Assembly (NCBI GenBank): GCA_907165135.1
Contig: OU015566.1
Location: forward strand, 4,776,501-4,840,500
Direction of reading: 5' to 3'
DNA: 64,000 nucleotides
Source: Oikopleura dioica
Lineage: Eukaryota; Chordata; Appendicularia; Copelata; Oikopleuridae
The first letter of the stretch is position 1; each line of letters opens with the position of its first letter. Below, one piece after another: positions 10,709 to 22,173 of this stretch. The translations under genes were made by a program, and so were the position numbers. The notes beneath the pieces are model-generated. The model was not told the origin of the DNA, ran no database searches, and saw only the letters and a program-made list of their open reading frames with translations.

Positions 10709-11879
10709 ATGAAACTCTCAAATCTTCTGTTAGTCGCATCAGTCCATGGAAAAAGCGGTAGAAACTGGGTTGGGAAGAATTCGAACCGATATGTTCCCGA
10801 ATGCGAGTCTGGCAGATACAATGTCGCGGATATCTCGGTTCATGAAGAAAAATTAAACGATTCGGGCTCGAGCTGGGACGAAAGCTTGGACCATCATTTT
10901 GGCGCTTGTTGGATGCAAGGTTTATTTTCTCGGGGCTAAGAGGGTTGTTGAAGGAACATTCAGGAATGAGAAATCACATGGAAGACCGAGTGATCACGAG
11001 AAAATATCTGACGGACAAGCATCAAGCTATTTCATTGTACATCGTTTTCGACGGACACGGTGGCGACGAAATCGTCAAGCTCGCCGAAAAGAACCTCACT
11101 GGTTTCTTGTTTTTGAATTTCCCTTTTTCTTGACTTCCTTCAGATTTCCTCCTTGATTCCAATCAAAAACTCTTCGAATCACTTGAAAACCAAGCTGACG
11201 ACATCGACCCAAATGAGTTCAAAAAACTAGTAGAAATTCAATTTCCCAAGTTTGATGTCGAATTGATGCACGAAGAAAAGATTCATAAGAAACTGCTCGA
11301 TCCGAAAATCAGGTCGACTTCTGGATGCACTTGTACGGGTGTTTTTCTGACCCCGGATCATGTGATTCTCTTTAATGTTGGCGACTCGAGGACGATTCTG
11401 ATTAATGAGAATGAGGATAGCCCGGTTATTTTTGCTTCAAAGGTAACTTGATCATCAATACCTTTATCGTCAGTTTCTAGGACCACAAACCAGACGATCC
11501 CGTCGAAACCGCCCGAATCAACGCCGCCGGTGGTTTTGTCACGCTTCCTCCAAAGACCTACATCCCTCGAGTCATGGGCCAGCTCGCCCTTTCCCGCGCA
11601 TTCGGCGACTTCCAGCTCAAGATGAAACAGGTCTCCCAAAGCGAGCAGCCAGTCATCGTCGATCCTGACGTGACAATCCTTGATCGAAGCAAGGTCACCC
11701 ACATTGTCGTCGGATCAGACGGAGTTTTCGACGATTTAACGAACGAAGAAGTCGCCGCTTTCGCAACTGGAAAAGACGGCGATATTCAAAAACGAACTTA
11801 TGACTTGCTTCGAAAATCGCTCTCCGCTGGATCCCAAGATAATATGGCTGCGATCGTAATTGCGCTAGAATCAGAATAG
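10709..11879 (+). CDS. PP2C-family Ser/Thr protein phosphatase (PPM)
   Basis: Metal-dependent phosphatase. All core motifs are present in order: MQGMRNHMEDR across the first intron (10920-10963), VFDGHGG, the GCTCTGVFL strand, NVGDSR, DHKPDDP, ALSRAFGDF, VVGSDGVFD, and SAGSQDNMAAIVI at the C-terminus. The metal-binding Asp residues (MEDR, DGHGG, SDGVFD, QDN) are kept, so it should be active. The N-terminal 70 residues before the domain are not recognised and the start at 10709 is the first in-frame ATG. Membership within the PPM subfamilies is not resolved. A hairpin (TTGATTCA/TGAATCAA) follows the stop at about 11920. Confidence 0.88.
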
Positions 11880-12634
11880 GTTCTGAAAATTTCTTTTCTT
11901 TGCATGAAGCTTCACGCATTGATTCAGTGATGAATCAATACATGTCGTGTATTTTTGGTGTGCTTTTTCGAACCTTTTAAAGCTCCAGCGGAAGTAAAAG
12001 ATGAGCTCTAAAACAGCGTATATTTTTTCGCATTGGCGAAGAATATACGAATTCTCGGGGTGGGGATAAAAACTCTTAAACTGCTACTAGTTGCACTTTG
12101 GTTCTGATCTTCTGTTTTTCTGTATTGATTCAATAAAAAATTTCCGAATATGCTAACTACAAATGTTCTGAATAAGGATGTCTCTAAGCTTAATAATAAA
12201 TGGTCAATTTTGCTTAAAAAGTAGGTCAATTTACAATTAATCAGATTTTACGATGTCTAGCACCTTTCGGAGGTCACTAGGTTTGAGTCTCCCAGCGCAG
12301 GGATCGATCAGCAGGGCAGCCCAACACGCCTACAATATCAAATCCTCAGCAGGTTCAACACTGTGTCCTCCCTTACGTCATCTGGTAGTAATAAAAACCG
12401 CGCTTTTCAGAGTCTTTTTTCAGAAGGAGCCAGTTCGAAATTCGGACTCGCAAAAAATGCGATTTCCAGAAGAAAATGATTTTCTTCAATTCAGGTTTTG
12501 GTTTTACTTTCTCGGGATAAAGCATTTGTGCTTTTTCTCACGCTCATTTTTTCAAACATTTATTTGAGAAGTGAAAAACCAAAGAAATAAGAGAAAGACG
12601 AAGCGCGTCGATTGAAAAATTTGATCCTGACAGA
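11880..12634. other. Intergenic region with hairpins and an unexplained GC-richer block
   Basis: A strong imperfect hairpin (CGTATAT...ATATACG) spans about 12018-12052. The block 12253-12390 is less AT-rich than its surroundings and has an open frame (MSSTFRRSLGLS) with no recognised domain. It may be upstream exon sequence of TMEM165 or a non-coding RNA; neither is shown. Confidence 0.3.
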
Positions 12635-13767
12635 ATGGATGAACTCGATATTGATATTCAATCTGGAGGGTTTCGAGATGGATTGACTCAAGCATTCACG
12701 CTCGTTCTTTTTACGGAAATTGCGGACAAGACCTTTTTCGTTGCTTGTATCATGGGTAGGTTCATGTAGGGTCAACGCTCCCTCATCCCCTAATGTCAAT
12801 TCTAGCGATGCGATACAACCGGTTGGTCGTCTTCGCTGGTGCTTGGGGAGCTCTTGTACTGATGACCTTCCTCTCCTGCGCCCTTGGTCACGTGGTCACC
12901 CAGCAGACTTGGCTCTCGACGTCCGTGACGCACTACATCGCCGCCAGTCTCTTCCTTATCTTCGCTCTCCACATGCTCTACGAAGGGTATCAAAACAAGG
13001 ACAATTCAGCGACGGAAGAAATGGAAGAAGTCGCCATGGAGCTGCGAGAAGATGACGAGGAGCTGCGCGTGCGATTCCGAAAGAACTCGACCACCGACTT
13101 GAAAGACGTCGATAATCCGCAAATGGTCGTGGAAATCGTGAGAAACTCGAGCTCCCCCTCGGAAAATGAGCCGATTGCTCAGTCGCATGTCAGTGAAATT
13201 AACACGACGAGGAGTAGAAGCTCTCCAGGAAATAGATTTTCAACTGACTGCCCTAGTCTTTCGCAAAATTCTCAAAAAAAAAAGTTTCGACACTTTCTTT
13301 CATGAAAATCGATGAAAAAGACAGTGGACTTCCAGCGATCCAAGAAAGCGATGAAAACATCACTTGCTTGAAAAAAGTGGAGAAATTCTTGACAATTTTC
13401 ATCAACCCCGTCTTTCTCAAAGCCTTCGTTTTGACCTTCCTCGCGGAATGGGGCGATCGTTCCCAGATTTCTACAATTGTTCTTGCTGTTTCTACGGTAC
13501 ATTCCCTCCAGTTTTGTCTTTTTCCTAAAAAAGCTTCAGGATAAAACGGCTGTTTTCTTCGGAGGAATCATCGGCCATTTCGTCTGTACTTCCGCAGCGA
13601 TCATCTTTGGCCGGCTTATTGCTAACCGAATCAAGCTATTTTACCGTAAGCAATAGTTTTTCTCAACACTTTGCTAATCTCTTTCAGTAAATATCGCTGG
13701 AGGAATTATTTTCATCGCCTTTTCGGCCTACACTTTCTACCTAGCCGCTACTGGCGAAAACGACTAA
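12635..13767 (+). CDS. TMEM165: TMEM165/GDT1-family Mn2+/Ca2+ transporter
   Basis: Golgi cation transporter needed for glycosylation. The two family signatures E-x-G-D-[KR]-[TS] are represented by FTEIADKTFF in the first hydrophobic half and FLAEWGDRSQIST in the second. Between them lies a long charged loop (about 100 residues). Coding resumes at 13257 after an intron at 13189-13256 (donor GTCAGT, acceptor CCCTAG). Without this intron the frame would break at the A-run near 13274. The C-terminus is GGIIFIAFSAYTFYLAATGEND. The first intron follows ACIM and the next exon begins AMRYNR, as in human TMEM165. The protein converges with the P450 gene on the other strand, 170 bp away. Confidence 0.9.
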
Positions 13768-13938
13768 TTGAAAAGCCAGCCCCGTAGAAAAGTTCCTATT
13801 GTACTGTAACACTCCTTCTGTGATACAGTAGGCTACAATATTTGTTTGTTTGTCGCTGTTTTTTGTCTGAATGTGCTCCTTTTTTTGAAAATAAAAGTTT
13901 CAAGGGGAAAAAAATCGAACTTTTTATTGAAAAAAAAA

Positions 13939-16656
13939 TCAGTTGTCGCGTGGAACAAGCAGGAACTTGCGCTCTTTTGGCTGGAGGAAGTGGTGCATCG
14001 GCGCGTGGTGAGGTTGTCGCGTCCAGAAGCTGTTCCAGCCTTCTTCGCTTTCGACCACGGGCATTGGATGGTCAGGGTGCAGTTTGAATTCAAAATGTCT
14101 GAGTTTTTAATTCGATGTCGCTGAGCTCGATGGTCTTACTTGATGAAATGCTTCATGAAATGAAACAGCTCGATGTCGGCCAAAATCTGTCCGGGGCAGG
14201 ATCGTTTGCCAGTGTTGAAAGGGTGCTGATATGGCGACTTTTGGAACTCTCCATCTTCGTTCAGATGCCTGTCTGGATTGAATTTCCAAGGGTCCTACAT
14301 TCGGTAAGATAAGCAGGCGAATTCCACTGACCTTGAAATATTTCTCATTCATGTTTGCTCCGGTAATGCTGAAGCAAATAAATTCGTCCTTTTCGAAAGT
14401 CTCCCCTAAAAGAACAAAATAAAAAAAAAGTCGCCGAAGATAACCGTATAATCTAACCAAGGATTTCTGTTTTCTCGGTAATACTGTGCAGCAAACTTCT
14501 GTAGATCATCGGGCAGTATCTGTAGATCTCGTAAATTGTGGCGAGCAAGTAGGGGCATTCCTTGAACTCGTCGGCGCGAAAGTTTTGAGACTCGAGGATT
14601 TTGTAGAGCTTTTCCTGGACAGCTGGGAAGCGGGCGAGATTCATCATGATTCCAGAGGTGACGGAAGCGGTCGTATCTGCCCCAGCTGAAAACGGGTGCT
14701 TGAAATTCTAGTGCGAGGATTTGAAATTTACTCATGCAAAGTTGCTGGATCAGATTTATAACATCCCATTCTTCCATCTTTCCTTGAGCTTGATCGGTTT
14801 GAAGGATCGCCAAGAGACTTTCAGTTTCGTCGCCGAGAGACCAGTTTTTATTGTGCATTTCTTGCAAGTCCAGAATATCATCGTATAGTCCCTTAAAAAG
14901 CAAATAATCTCAGCACTCTTTCAATTTTTAAATTGTCATTCTTAAATAAACCTGTTGGTAAGCGACCCAATCCGGCCAAAATCGCAAAGGTATCCAAGCA
15001 CGAAGCCAGCTCGGAAGATGAATGAAGAACAGTTTGTACTTGTCCAGCTTTACTACGCTTTCAAGGGCGTTGTTCGCGTACAAGCAGATTCTGTCCCGGT
15101 AATCTGTGTGCTTGGACAAGTCAATGTCGAGTGCAAAATCAAGGACGACGGTCAAGGCAGCGGGCATCGTATAGGAAAATGTGTCGATCGGTTTGGTTCC
15201 GTTTTCGCCAACTCTTTTGAGCGTCTCGACGACCCAAGGAATCTGAGCATCAACTTTTGCCACCCATTTTGGCTCATATTGCTTTCTTGATGCCAGTTCC
15301 ATCAATCTTCGACGGCAGAGTTTTGAAATTTTCGTTCCTTTCGGGTCGGATCGTTTGTGATCGCGCATCAAGCCGATTGTTTCGTTCGACATTGTTTCCC
15401 AGTTTCGACCTTTCTTTTTCCGCCTAAATCATGTTTTTTTGCTGAAAAATAAAAGTTGGCATATCTGATAAAAACCGGTTTTAATTCGAGAATCGCGCCA
15501 TTTCACTCGATCACAAAAAAAACGAGAAGATTTTCGCCAAGTTTTGACCATTTTTTTCCGGTATTTGAAGAGAAAAAACTGCTAGAAACTATTACAAAAA
15601 CCGAGACTTCTTTTTTTTTTGTTAAAAATGAATTTTTTTCAAAAAAACAACCCAAATTTTTTTAGACCCTCGAAGTCTTGGAGAGTCTCATTTTTCGATT
15701 CCACAAAAATGTCTACTGAGGTAACTTTTTATAATTTCAAAAAAGAAAACATGCTTCATTCTAGGAGGAGAAATTCGTGGAAGCCCTCTCGATCTACACG
15801 AAGAAATTCAATAAAAATGGAATCGTCACCAACGAAGAATTTGTAGCCATTTTGCGATCTTTTGGACTAGACTTCAATGAGGCTGAGGCTAAGGTAAATT
15901 AAAAATAAAAAAAATAAGCTCCTGATTCGTTAATTTTAGATGCTCCAAAAGTATTTTGAAGAAGCCCACAAACGAAGAGAAAAGTTCGAGGATGAAAAAC
16001 GAAGGCTCAAAGAGTTGGAGGATGAAAAACGAAAGCTCAAAGCTGAAGCTGAAGAGTGGAAAGAAAAAGCGGACGCGGAGTTGGAGGCAATGAAGAAAGA
16101 AGTCGAGGCGGCGAAGGAAGAATTCGTAGCCGTCCATCAATGGTATCATCTTCTCATGGCAGAACTTGGCTTAGCTGAGGCCAACCCTTGCTAATTCCGT
16201 TTTTCCTGTCGTGAAAATTTCTAGTTTTAATAATATATTCGAAAACGATCTTCATGATCTTTATTTAGCAAGGCAAAAAAGATAAGGGTGTGACTCTATA
16301 AATTATGATTTATAAAAAACGAACCTGTATTCAGCCAAAAGATGCCACCATCCGGTCATCTCAAAATGCCCGCCGACGGCTTCGCTTTTCGAAAAAATCT
16401 CTTTCGCCTTGATCGGATCATTAATCACATGCAGGTTCATCTTCAGAAGCCCTCCCAAAGTATCCAGGAGCGGGTAAGAGTACATCGGCAAACTTCTCTT
16501 GTGTCCTTCGAAAAAGCTCTGGACGACATAGTAAGGCCCGTCATCGGCTAAGTCGACTTTTGGGCGAATATGGGGGATTTTCGGGTGTTTGTCTCTTGTT
16601 ATCCACCATTTTAAGGCGGCGAGGGAAACTACAAGCGCTGATATTTCGGTCAGCAT
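13939..16656 (-). CDS. Cytochrome P450 (microsomal)
   Basis: ER-anchored haem mono-oxygenase. ATG at 16656 begins MLTEISALVVSLAALKWW, a typical N-terminal anchor, then a proline-rich hinge (HPKIPHIRP). Conserved parts in order: the I-helix AGADTTASVT, the K-helix ExxR as EIYR, the DPWKFNPDRHL (PERF-like) segment, and the haem loop FNTGKRSCPGQ with its Cys ligand. The C-terminus reads KFLLVPRDN. Short introns separate most exons. One intron (about 15427-16325, near 900 bp) is unusually large and contains an opposite-strand gene. It looks like clan 2 in the N-terminal third, but family and substrate are not assigned. Confidence 0.88.
15709..16194 (+). CDS. Small EF-hand / coiled-coil protein nested in the P450 intron
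   Basis: Three exons joined by roughly 40-45-bp introns encode about 135 residues. The N-terminal half has one EF-hand-like helix-loop-helix (KKFNKNGIVTNEEFVAILRSFG) similar to calmodulin or troponin C. Its first loop position is not Asp, so calcium binding is doubtful. The rest is a Glu/Lys-rich coiled coil (RRLKELEDEKRKLKAEAEEW) ending GLAEANPC. It lies wholly inside an intron of the oppositely oriented P450. Function unknown. Confidence 0.7.
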
Positions 16657-16842
16657 CGCGTTTTCTTTGACTTTCGCCCTCAATTTGCTCGGAATACGGA
16701 TATCTCGCCAGAATTTTCGAAGGCAAATAAACAAATATTTGGCGGAAGATGTTACGAAATCGCAAGCTTACGTAATGATCATTTTCCTCGGAGGCTGACA
16801 GTATTCACAGTTTATTTACAGTTAATCACGGGAAAGAAGCAA

Positions 16843-18575
16843 TTACAGGAGATAATTTTTCTTCCAGTCGAAACCAGCGGACTCGTTCCAAAACTTGTCT
16901 TTGCACGCGTTTTTGCCTTGAAAAAAATAATCCAGAATTTTTTATGAAAAAAAATTACCCCAGTCGCAGCACTGCCGACAAACAGACGGTCCTCGTTTCT
17001 TCGTAAGCCTGCATTGATCATCTGCCCCGCCATTTTTAAAATTGTGGTTTCTCATGTTGACACAGGCGAGTTTCTGCTTGCAGTCCTTGATGACTCCGAT
17101 CAAGCGCCCGTTTCGCTTCCTGACCGAAGTGAAACAAACCTCATCCCAGCCGCACTTTACCTCCTGCGCTTTCTTGTGGCAGTCGAAGAAATTCTTGCCG
17201 CTGCAACGCATGCAAGTCATTTTATACTTACCTTGGTTTTGGCCTTGCGAAACGGCTTTGTTAGCTGGCTGTCGGGGGCGAGTAACTCTTCGTGGTGGGG
17301 TTTTCTTTGGAGCTTGAGTAGTCGAAGTCGGTAGGCCAACTGATGAAGCGAGGATGTAATCGTTGTTGTTGGCGGCTGTGAGGGAGGACCAGACGTTGAT
17401 GTCGCCCAGACACGATTCCTAAAAGATAAATATGATCCTTCCAAATCTCTTAGTTACCTTGAACCCGACCATATTGATCTGATTTTCTTTGTTCAAGCAA
17501 ATCACTGGATTCCCGACGTCATTTTCTCTACATCCAAACGAGCTGCTGCAAAAATCGCCTTCAGAACAATTTTCCATTTCCAAGCTCTTCGACTTGTAAA
17601 AAGCTTGTCTTGTATCGAGCTCCCAGCATTGCCCAAAATTTTCATTGACTTGGGGGAAGCAAGCTGGTCGAGTGAGACTTTTTTGGGTTAAAAAATATTT
17701 TTTGAGAAATTTTCGAAAAATTTTTTGAGAAATTTTTTTGAGAAATTTTTTGAGAAATTTTTTTGAGAAATTTTTTGAGAAATTTTTTTGAAAAATTTTT
17801 TGAGAAATTATTTTTGAGAAATTTTTTGAGAAATTTTTTTGAGAAATTTTTTGAGAAATTTTTTGAGAAATTTTTTTAGAAATTTTTCGAAGAATTTTTG
17901 GAAAATTTTGGAGAAATTTTTGAAAAATTTTTCGAGAAATTTTTTGAGAAATTTTTATCCCGTTCCTTGACCAAGTCAGACTTTCTTCCAATTCGATCGA
18001 GCAAAAGTTTCCATTTTCATTACTGAGATGCGCGAAATCGTGAACGGTTCCTGTATTAGTACTGAAGCTGATCAAAGTCGACATTGATTTTTCTTCAATT
18101 TCCGAGCAACAAGCAGTTGGTGCCAAAAGTGTTGTGCTGCCAAGGATTATTCCGTTGCAGATTTCTGAAAAAATGGGTCCTTGAAAAGAATTCTTGAAAA
18201 TGTACCTCTGTCATTAGCAATCACGTGGACCAGAAAAGGTAGCTCTTCGTCTAAATGCAGGCCGATTCCTCGAACTCCGACGAAATTCCCGAATGGGTCA
18301 TGTGAGCAGTCGAGATTCGCCGACTCTGGAATCGCGATCTTTTCAATGGTTGAAGAAAAATCAAAAAAATTTTTCGAGAAAATTTTTTCTAATTTTTCAA
18401 AATTTTTCGACCATTTTCTTTGAGGCTTCATGTTTTCTCTCGCCAATATCTTCAATTCCGCTCTTAAAAAGTCTTTTAAAATTTTTGTATTTTTGAAATA
18501 ATTTACTTCGTTGTTTCCGACTTCGCTGTATCCGATTTGACCATTTGCAAACGCGGTCAAAAATAGAAAACGCAT
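16843..18575 (-). CDS. Secreted pseudo-serine protease fused to a Ly6/three-finger domain
   Basis: Starts MRFLFLTAFANG, a short signal peptide. A chymotrypsin-like fold follows: LPFLVHVIAND, then CNGIILGSTTLLAPTACC where TAAHC is expected, and later CRENDVGNPV where GDSGGP is expected. The catalytic His and Ser are thus replaced (His by Cys, Ser by Val) and no DIAL motif is seen, so it should not cut peptides. After a Pro/Thr-rich linker the last about 100 residues form a Cys-rich Ly6/uPAR-like domain (MTCMRCSGKNFFDC ... VCFTSVRKRNGRLIGVIKDC ... CRQCCDW). A T-rich repeat at about 17690-17955 lies between two protease exons. It is open in the same frame but is more likely intron. Confidence 0.65.
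17690..17955. repeat. Intronic TTTTTTGAGAAAT tandem repeat
   Basis: About 265 bp built of variants of TTTTTTGAGAAA. On the minus strand it reads as an SQKI/FSKN repeat in frame with the surrounding pseudo-protease. The trypsin fold predicts only a few residues between LTWS and LTRPACFP, so the repeat is probably intronic (GTCAAG donor, AAAAAG acceptor). Confidence 0.7.
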
Positions 18576-20829
18576 TTTTGATTCTTTTCTTGTTTCAGGA
18601 AAAATGAAATTGATGAGTTTGAAAGAGAGATATTCGCGTAATTGAATAAGGACCGGAGTGATAAATGCGGTCGCTACAGCGCCCTCGGAGTCTAGATGAA
18701 AATGGATTCAGTGGGCATGAAAGGACAGTTTTGAAGCTTGGCTTATCAGATTGGTGGTCGAGATCTAGGTCAACTTTTCCTTCAAAAGTTAACTTTTTTC
18801 GGTTGACTCTTCGTTTCAATGAAAAATTAAATAGCGGGGAAAATATTCTTTTCAAGTGTCTAGTTTGTTGTCTGCATCTTCATTTAGTTTCTTATAAAAA
18901 GGAGCCCGAGAACTTGAATTGCAAGTCCGGGATTTTGAAATCCCTCTCAAGTTCTCTTTTTTCTTTCGCTAACTGTGAAAGCGAATCAAGCTGATGATAT
19001 CAGGAAAGATTCTGAAAAGCCAATTGTTATTTTTGAACCGGGGTTGTTTTTAACCCCCAGTACACTTACCCCTGATAAATTATCCTCAAAAGAATATATG
19101 GAAGTGCATTTTTAGATCACCAATAAGATTGCAAGATTTGGCCTACCTGCCAATCGAAACCCTGATCCATAAAATCACTTCCAAAATTGGTTTCCCAATT
19201 TATTGGCACGTTTTTGGCCCAAAAATTTTTGGGGATAAATAGAATTGGGGGCCCCAAGTTCGGACTAAAGATATGCTCCCAAGAATGTTTCCCCTCTAAA
19301 AATTCATCGATCTTTATTGAGCAAAGAAATACAGGCGACGTTGAAGTCTTAATGGTCTCCGAAAATTACTACTGGCGATTTTCTTCAAAGCCGAATTCAT
19401 GAAAAAATGGGGAATCTTTGGAAGGGAAGAAATGTCGCTGATGGTTACTCACCCTTTTAACTCACGCTAAAAATAAACGAAACAGTAATAGACTCTCAAA
19501 TTTCAATTTTCCCCAGAAAATGGAAATTTCGACCATTCTTTTCACACATTGTTATGCGCGAAAAAACGGAATGCAACGCTAGAAATGCGGCCATTCTAAA
19601 ACTAATGCGGTGGAAAATCGACGACCCTCTGGGACAAGTCCTTGAGGGCCGCTCCAAGATCGAATAAGGAAATTCAAGCATTTTGAGAAAAATGTCTGGT
19701 GGTCGATTAATTGGGGCTCTATCCGCGATTTCGGGAAACTTTCTAACTTTTGGCTGTGCAGTTAATTTAGTTTTGAAAGAGAATAATAGCTCATTAAAAG
19801 TTCAAAAAGAGCTTTACAAAAAAAAATTCCAGTTATTTCAGCTCAGCTCAGCTCAGCTCACCTCAGCCAGCTCAGCTCAGCTCAACCAGCTCAGCTCAGC
19901 TCAGCCAGCTCAGCTTAGCTCAGCCAGCTCAGCTCAGCTCAGCTCAGCTCACCTCAGCTCAGTTCAGCCAGCTCAGCTCAGCTCAGTTCAGCTCAGCTCA
20001 GCTCAGCTCAGCCAGCTCAGCTCAGCCCAGCCAGCTCAGCTCAGCTCAGCTCAGCCTAGTTCAGCTCAGCTCTTAAAAGGGTATGCTCATCTCAGCTCCA
20101 CTACATTAAAATATTTCTGCTCAGCTCAACTCGGCTCAATGACCTCGCAAAATAGGACAGCTCAGCTCAGCTCAATGGCAGCTGATAAAGATCCGCTCAG
20201 CTCAGAGAAATTTTCATTCATTTCAGCTTAGCTCAGCAGAAATTAATCAAAATTGGCATCTCGGATTTTAGCTTGTCTGTACTTGCTAAAATGCGAAATC
20301 TGCTGTTACAGACGATGGAACTGTGACATTTGGGCCCCGTCGGATAATCCAGTAACGCCCTTAGCGAAGCAAAATGAGTTGCCAAATGAAATTGATCCGC
20401 CACGGCGCTCGTATTTAGAGACCTCTAATGAACCTTTCTGGATGACCACTACCATTTTCAAAATCTGGAATGTTCACTTTCCAATGACATCTTTGATGCG
20501 ATTCTAATAAAGCGCGCCAAATTTATGTCATGCCGGGGGAGTTGATTTGAATTGCTAATTTTTAAATCAAGGGTCTTTTTACTCGCTGATTTTGATTTTA
20601 GAATTATATTATATTTACATTTGAAATCTCAGCCTTGAACACAACATCTTCTATGTTTTAATTACCTGCAGCCACCCTTTTGATCTTCATCCCTGGTACA
20701 TATCATATGTACCATACATATGTAAGATATGTATAACTTTGAGCTTACCCCTCTTGTTCTTCCATGAAAGTTTTATTTGAGATCATAAACAATTTACTTT
20801 GGAAGACTTTTTGGATCCTTTTTTCAAAA
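18576..20829. other. Gene-poor stretch with a foldback and a long AGCTC repeat
   Basis: No gene is supported in this 2.25 kb. At 18910-18958 a nested foldback is visible: GAGAACTTGA ... TCAAGTTCTC enclosing GGGATTT/AAATCCC, followed by a T-run. The rest before 19836 is AT-rich unique sequence. Confidence 0.5.
19836..20236. repeat. AGCTC-type pentamer/decamer satellite (block 1)
   Basis: About 400 bp dominated by (AGCTC)n and AGCTCAGCTCAGCC variants, degrading at both ends. The same motif occurs at about 30800-31100, and in the opposite orientation at about 40340-40620. Confidence 0.9.
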
Positions 20830-21817
20830 ATGAGGCGCAAAATTGAGCTCATCGCAGCTTTTTTCATTTTTCTCGCCGTTATTGTAGCCTCCTTGCTCGT
20901 TGGATTGAAAAAGGGACAAAAATCGAGGAAATCGAGGTGGTGAATTTTACGGATGGATTTGAGCAGTTCGCGAGCAAGAAGGAAGAAGAGCCGATTACGA
21001 TTCAAATTGGAGGAAAAAGAAGAATGCTTCGTTATCTCTCGCTGTGCTGACTTTTCAAGAAGCGCTAGATTTTTGTGAAAAGAGAAACAAAGCAATGCCG
21101 GATGACGTTTTTGAGATTGCTGAAGAAGGAATCGGATTTTCATTTTTTATGTTTTTTTTATTTCGGAAAAATGGAACAGCGAAAAAAGATGATAAAACAT
21201 TTTTCGACCATGAGACGGCCTACGACATTTTGATTTGGATAAATGCTTCGTTTTCGGTGGCGAACTATTCACTGAAAGCTCAAGTAAAAGCAGGGCCTCC
21301 AATGAACTCAATATTGGAGAAGACTTGGCTGGAATTTCTCGAGAAACCGCTCTGGATTGGGCAGCTTTATGGCACTTCAAAAAACCGGAAGAGAATTTTC
21401 TTTATTACAACACGGTAGTACCATTGCAAAGGGTTCAAACAATTCATTTCATTTGCAAAAAGACCGATACTCGAATGAAACTGCAAAAATAAAAATTCAA
21501 ACAAGGTAAAAATTGAAACTTAAAAATGAGAAATTTCAACACTTTTTATTTTCTTTTCTAGCTTTTCATTTGACACCATCCCCTGTTCGCCAATGATCAT
21601 CGACAACAACTTTCTCCAGCAGCATTTTAGCGGAGAAAATTTTCTCCGAAACAATGTGAAACTTTTCAGCGGACTTTTCCGAAAAGATTTTAATGAGGAG
21701 AAATCTCGCGAATTGAATCTAACTTTCAGAAATGATGAAAACTTTGCTCTTTCCCTGATGAGAGGAACTTTGAGAACAGTTGAGCAGCAGTCTGTCAGAA
21801 AAGTTATCTGCGTTTGA
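20830..21817 (+). pseudogene. Decayed upstream copy of the membrane protein at 22174
   Basis: Starts MRRKIELIAAFFIFLAV, nearly identical to the intact copy, with the same two-exon layout and the same end (RTVEQQSVRKVICV). Against the intact copy I count four single-base deletions (near 20910, 21014, 21381 and 21460-21490), each in or beside an A- or G-rich run. They break the frame. The second exon stays open. It is either a young pseudogene or a region with homopolymer sequence errors. Confidence 0.65.
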
Positions 21818-22173
21818 GTCGATTTGAATAAAATTTTAGTTTGTTTTTCGTTAAAAGATTGGAAATTGGAAATTTCGGCTTGCAGTTCAAAGCAAAATAA
21901 GAGTGAAAACATGTTTTTGTTTCGCAAAGAAAAAGTTGTTTTTCAGGAAGTCTTCGTTGATTTCAGCTTTTTTTTATTTTACAAGATCTTGGTTAGGGCT
22001 AGGGTTAGGGTTCCTTTATTAGTAGTTATATATTTTTATGGTATAAATAACATTTTGAGAAAAAATATATGAGAGAATCTAAATTATTATGAGCTTGCGC
22101 ATACTCATACTTTCATAAACAGTTATTCAGATAATTTCTGGCTGAGAGCACTTTTTGAATAATTTTTACAAAA

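Noticed and set aside
12253-12400. tRNA or 5S rRNA gene (GGTTTGAGTCTCC resembles a B box)
   Set aside because: No cloverleaf or matching stems could be built and no A box lies at the right distance.
13260-13305. Apparent frameshift at the A-run in TMEM165
   Set aside because: An intron with donor GTCAGT at 13189 and acceptor CCCTAG at 13256 restores the frame without any error.
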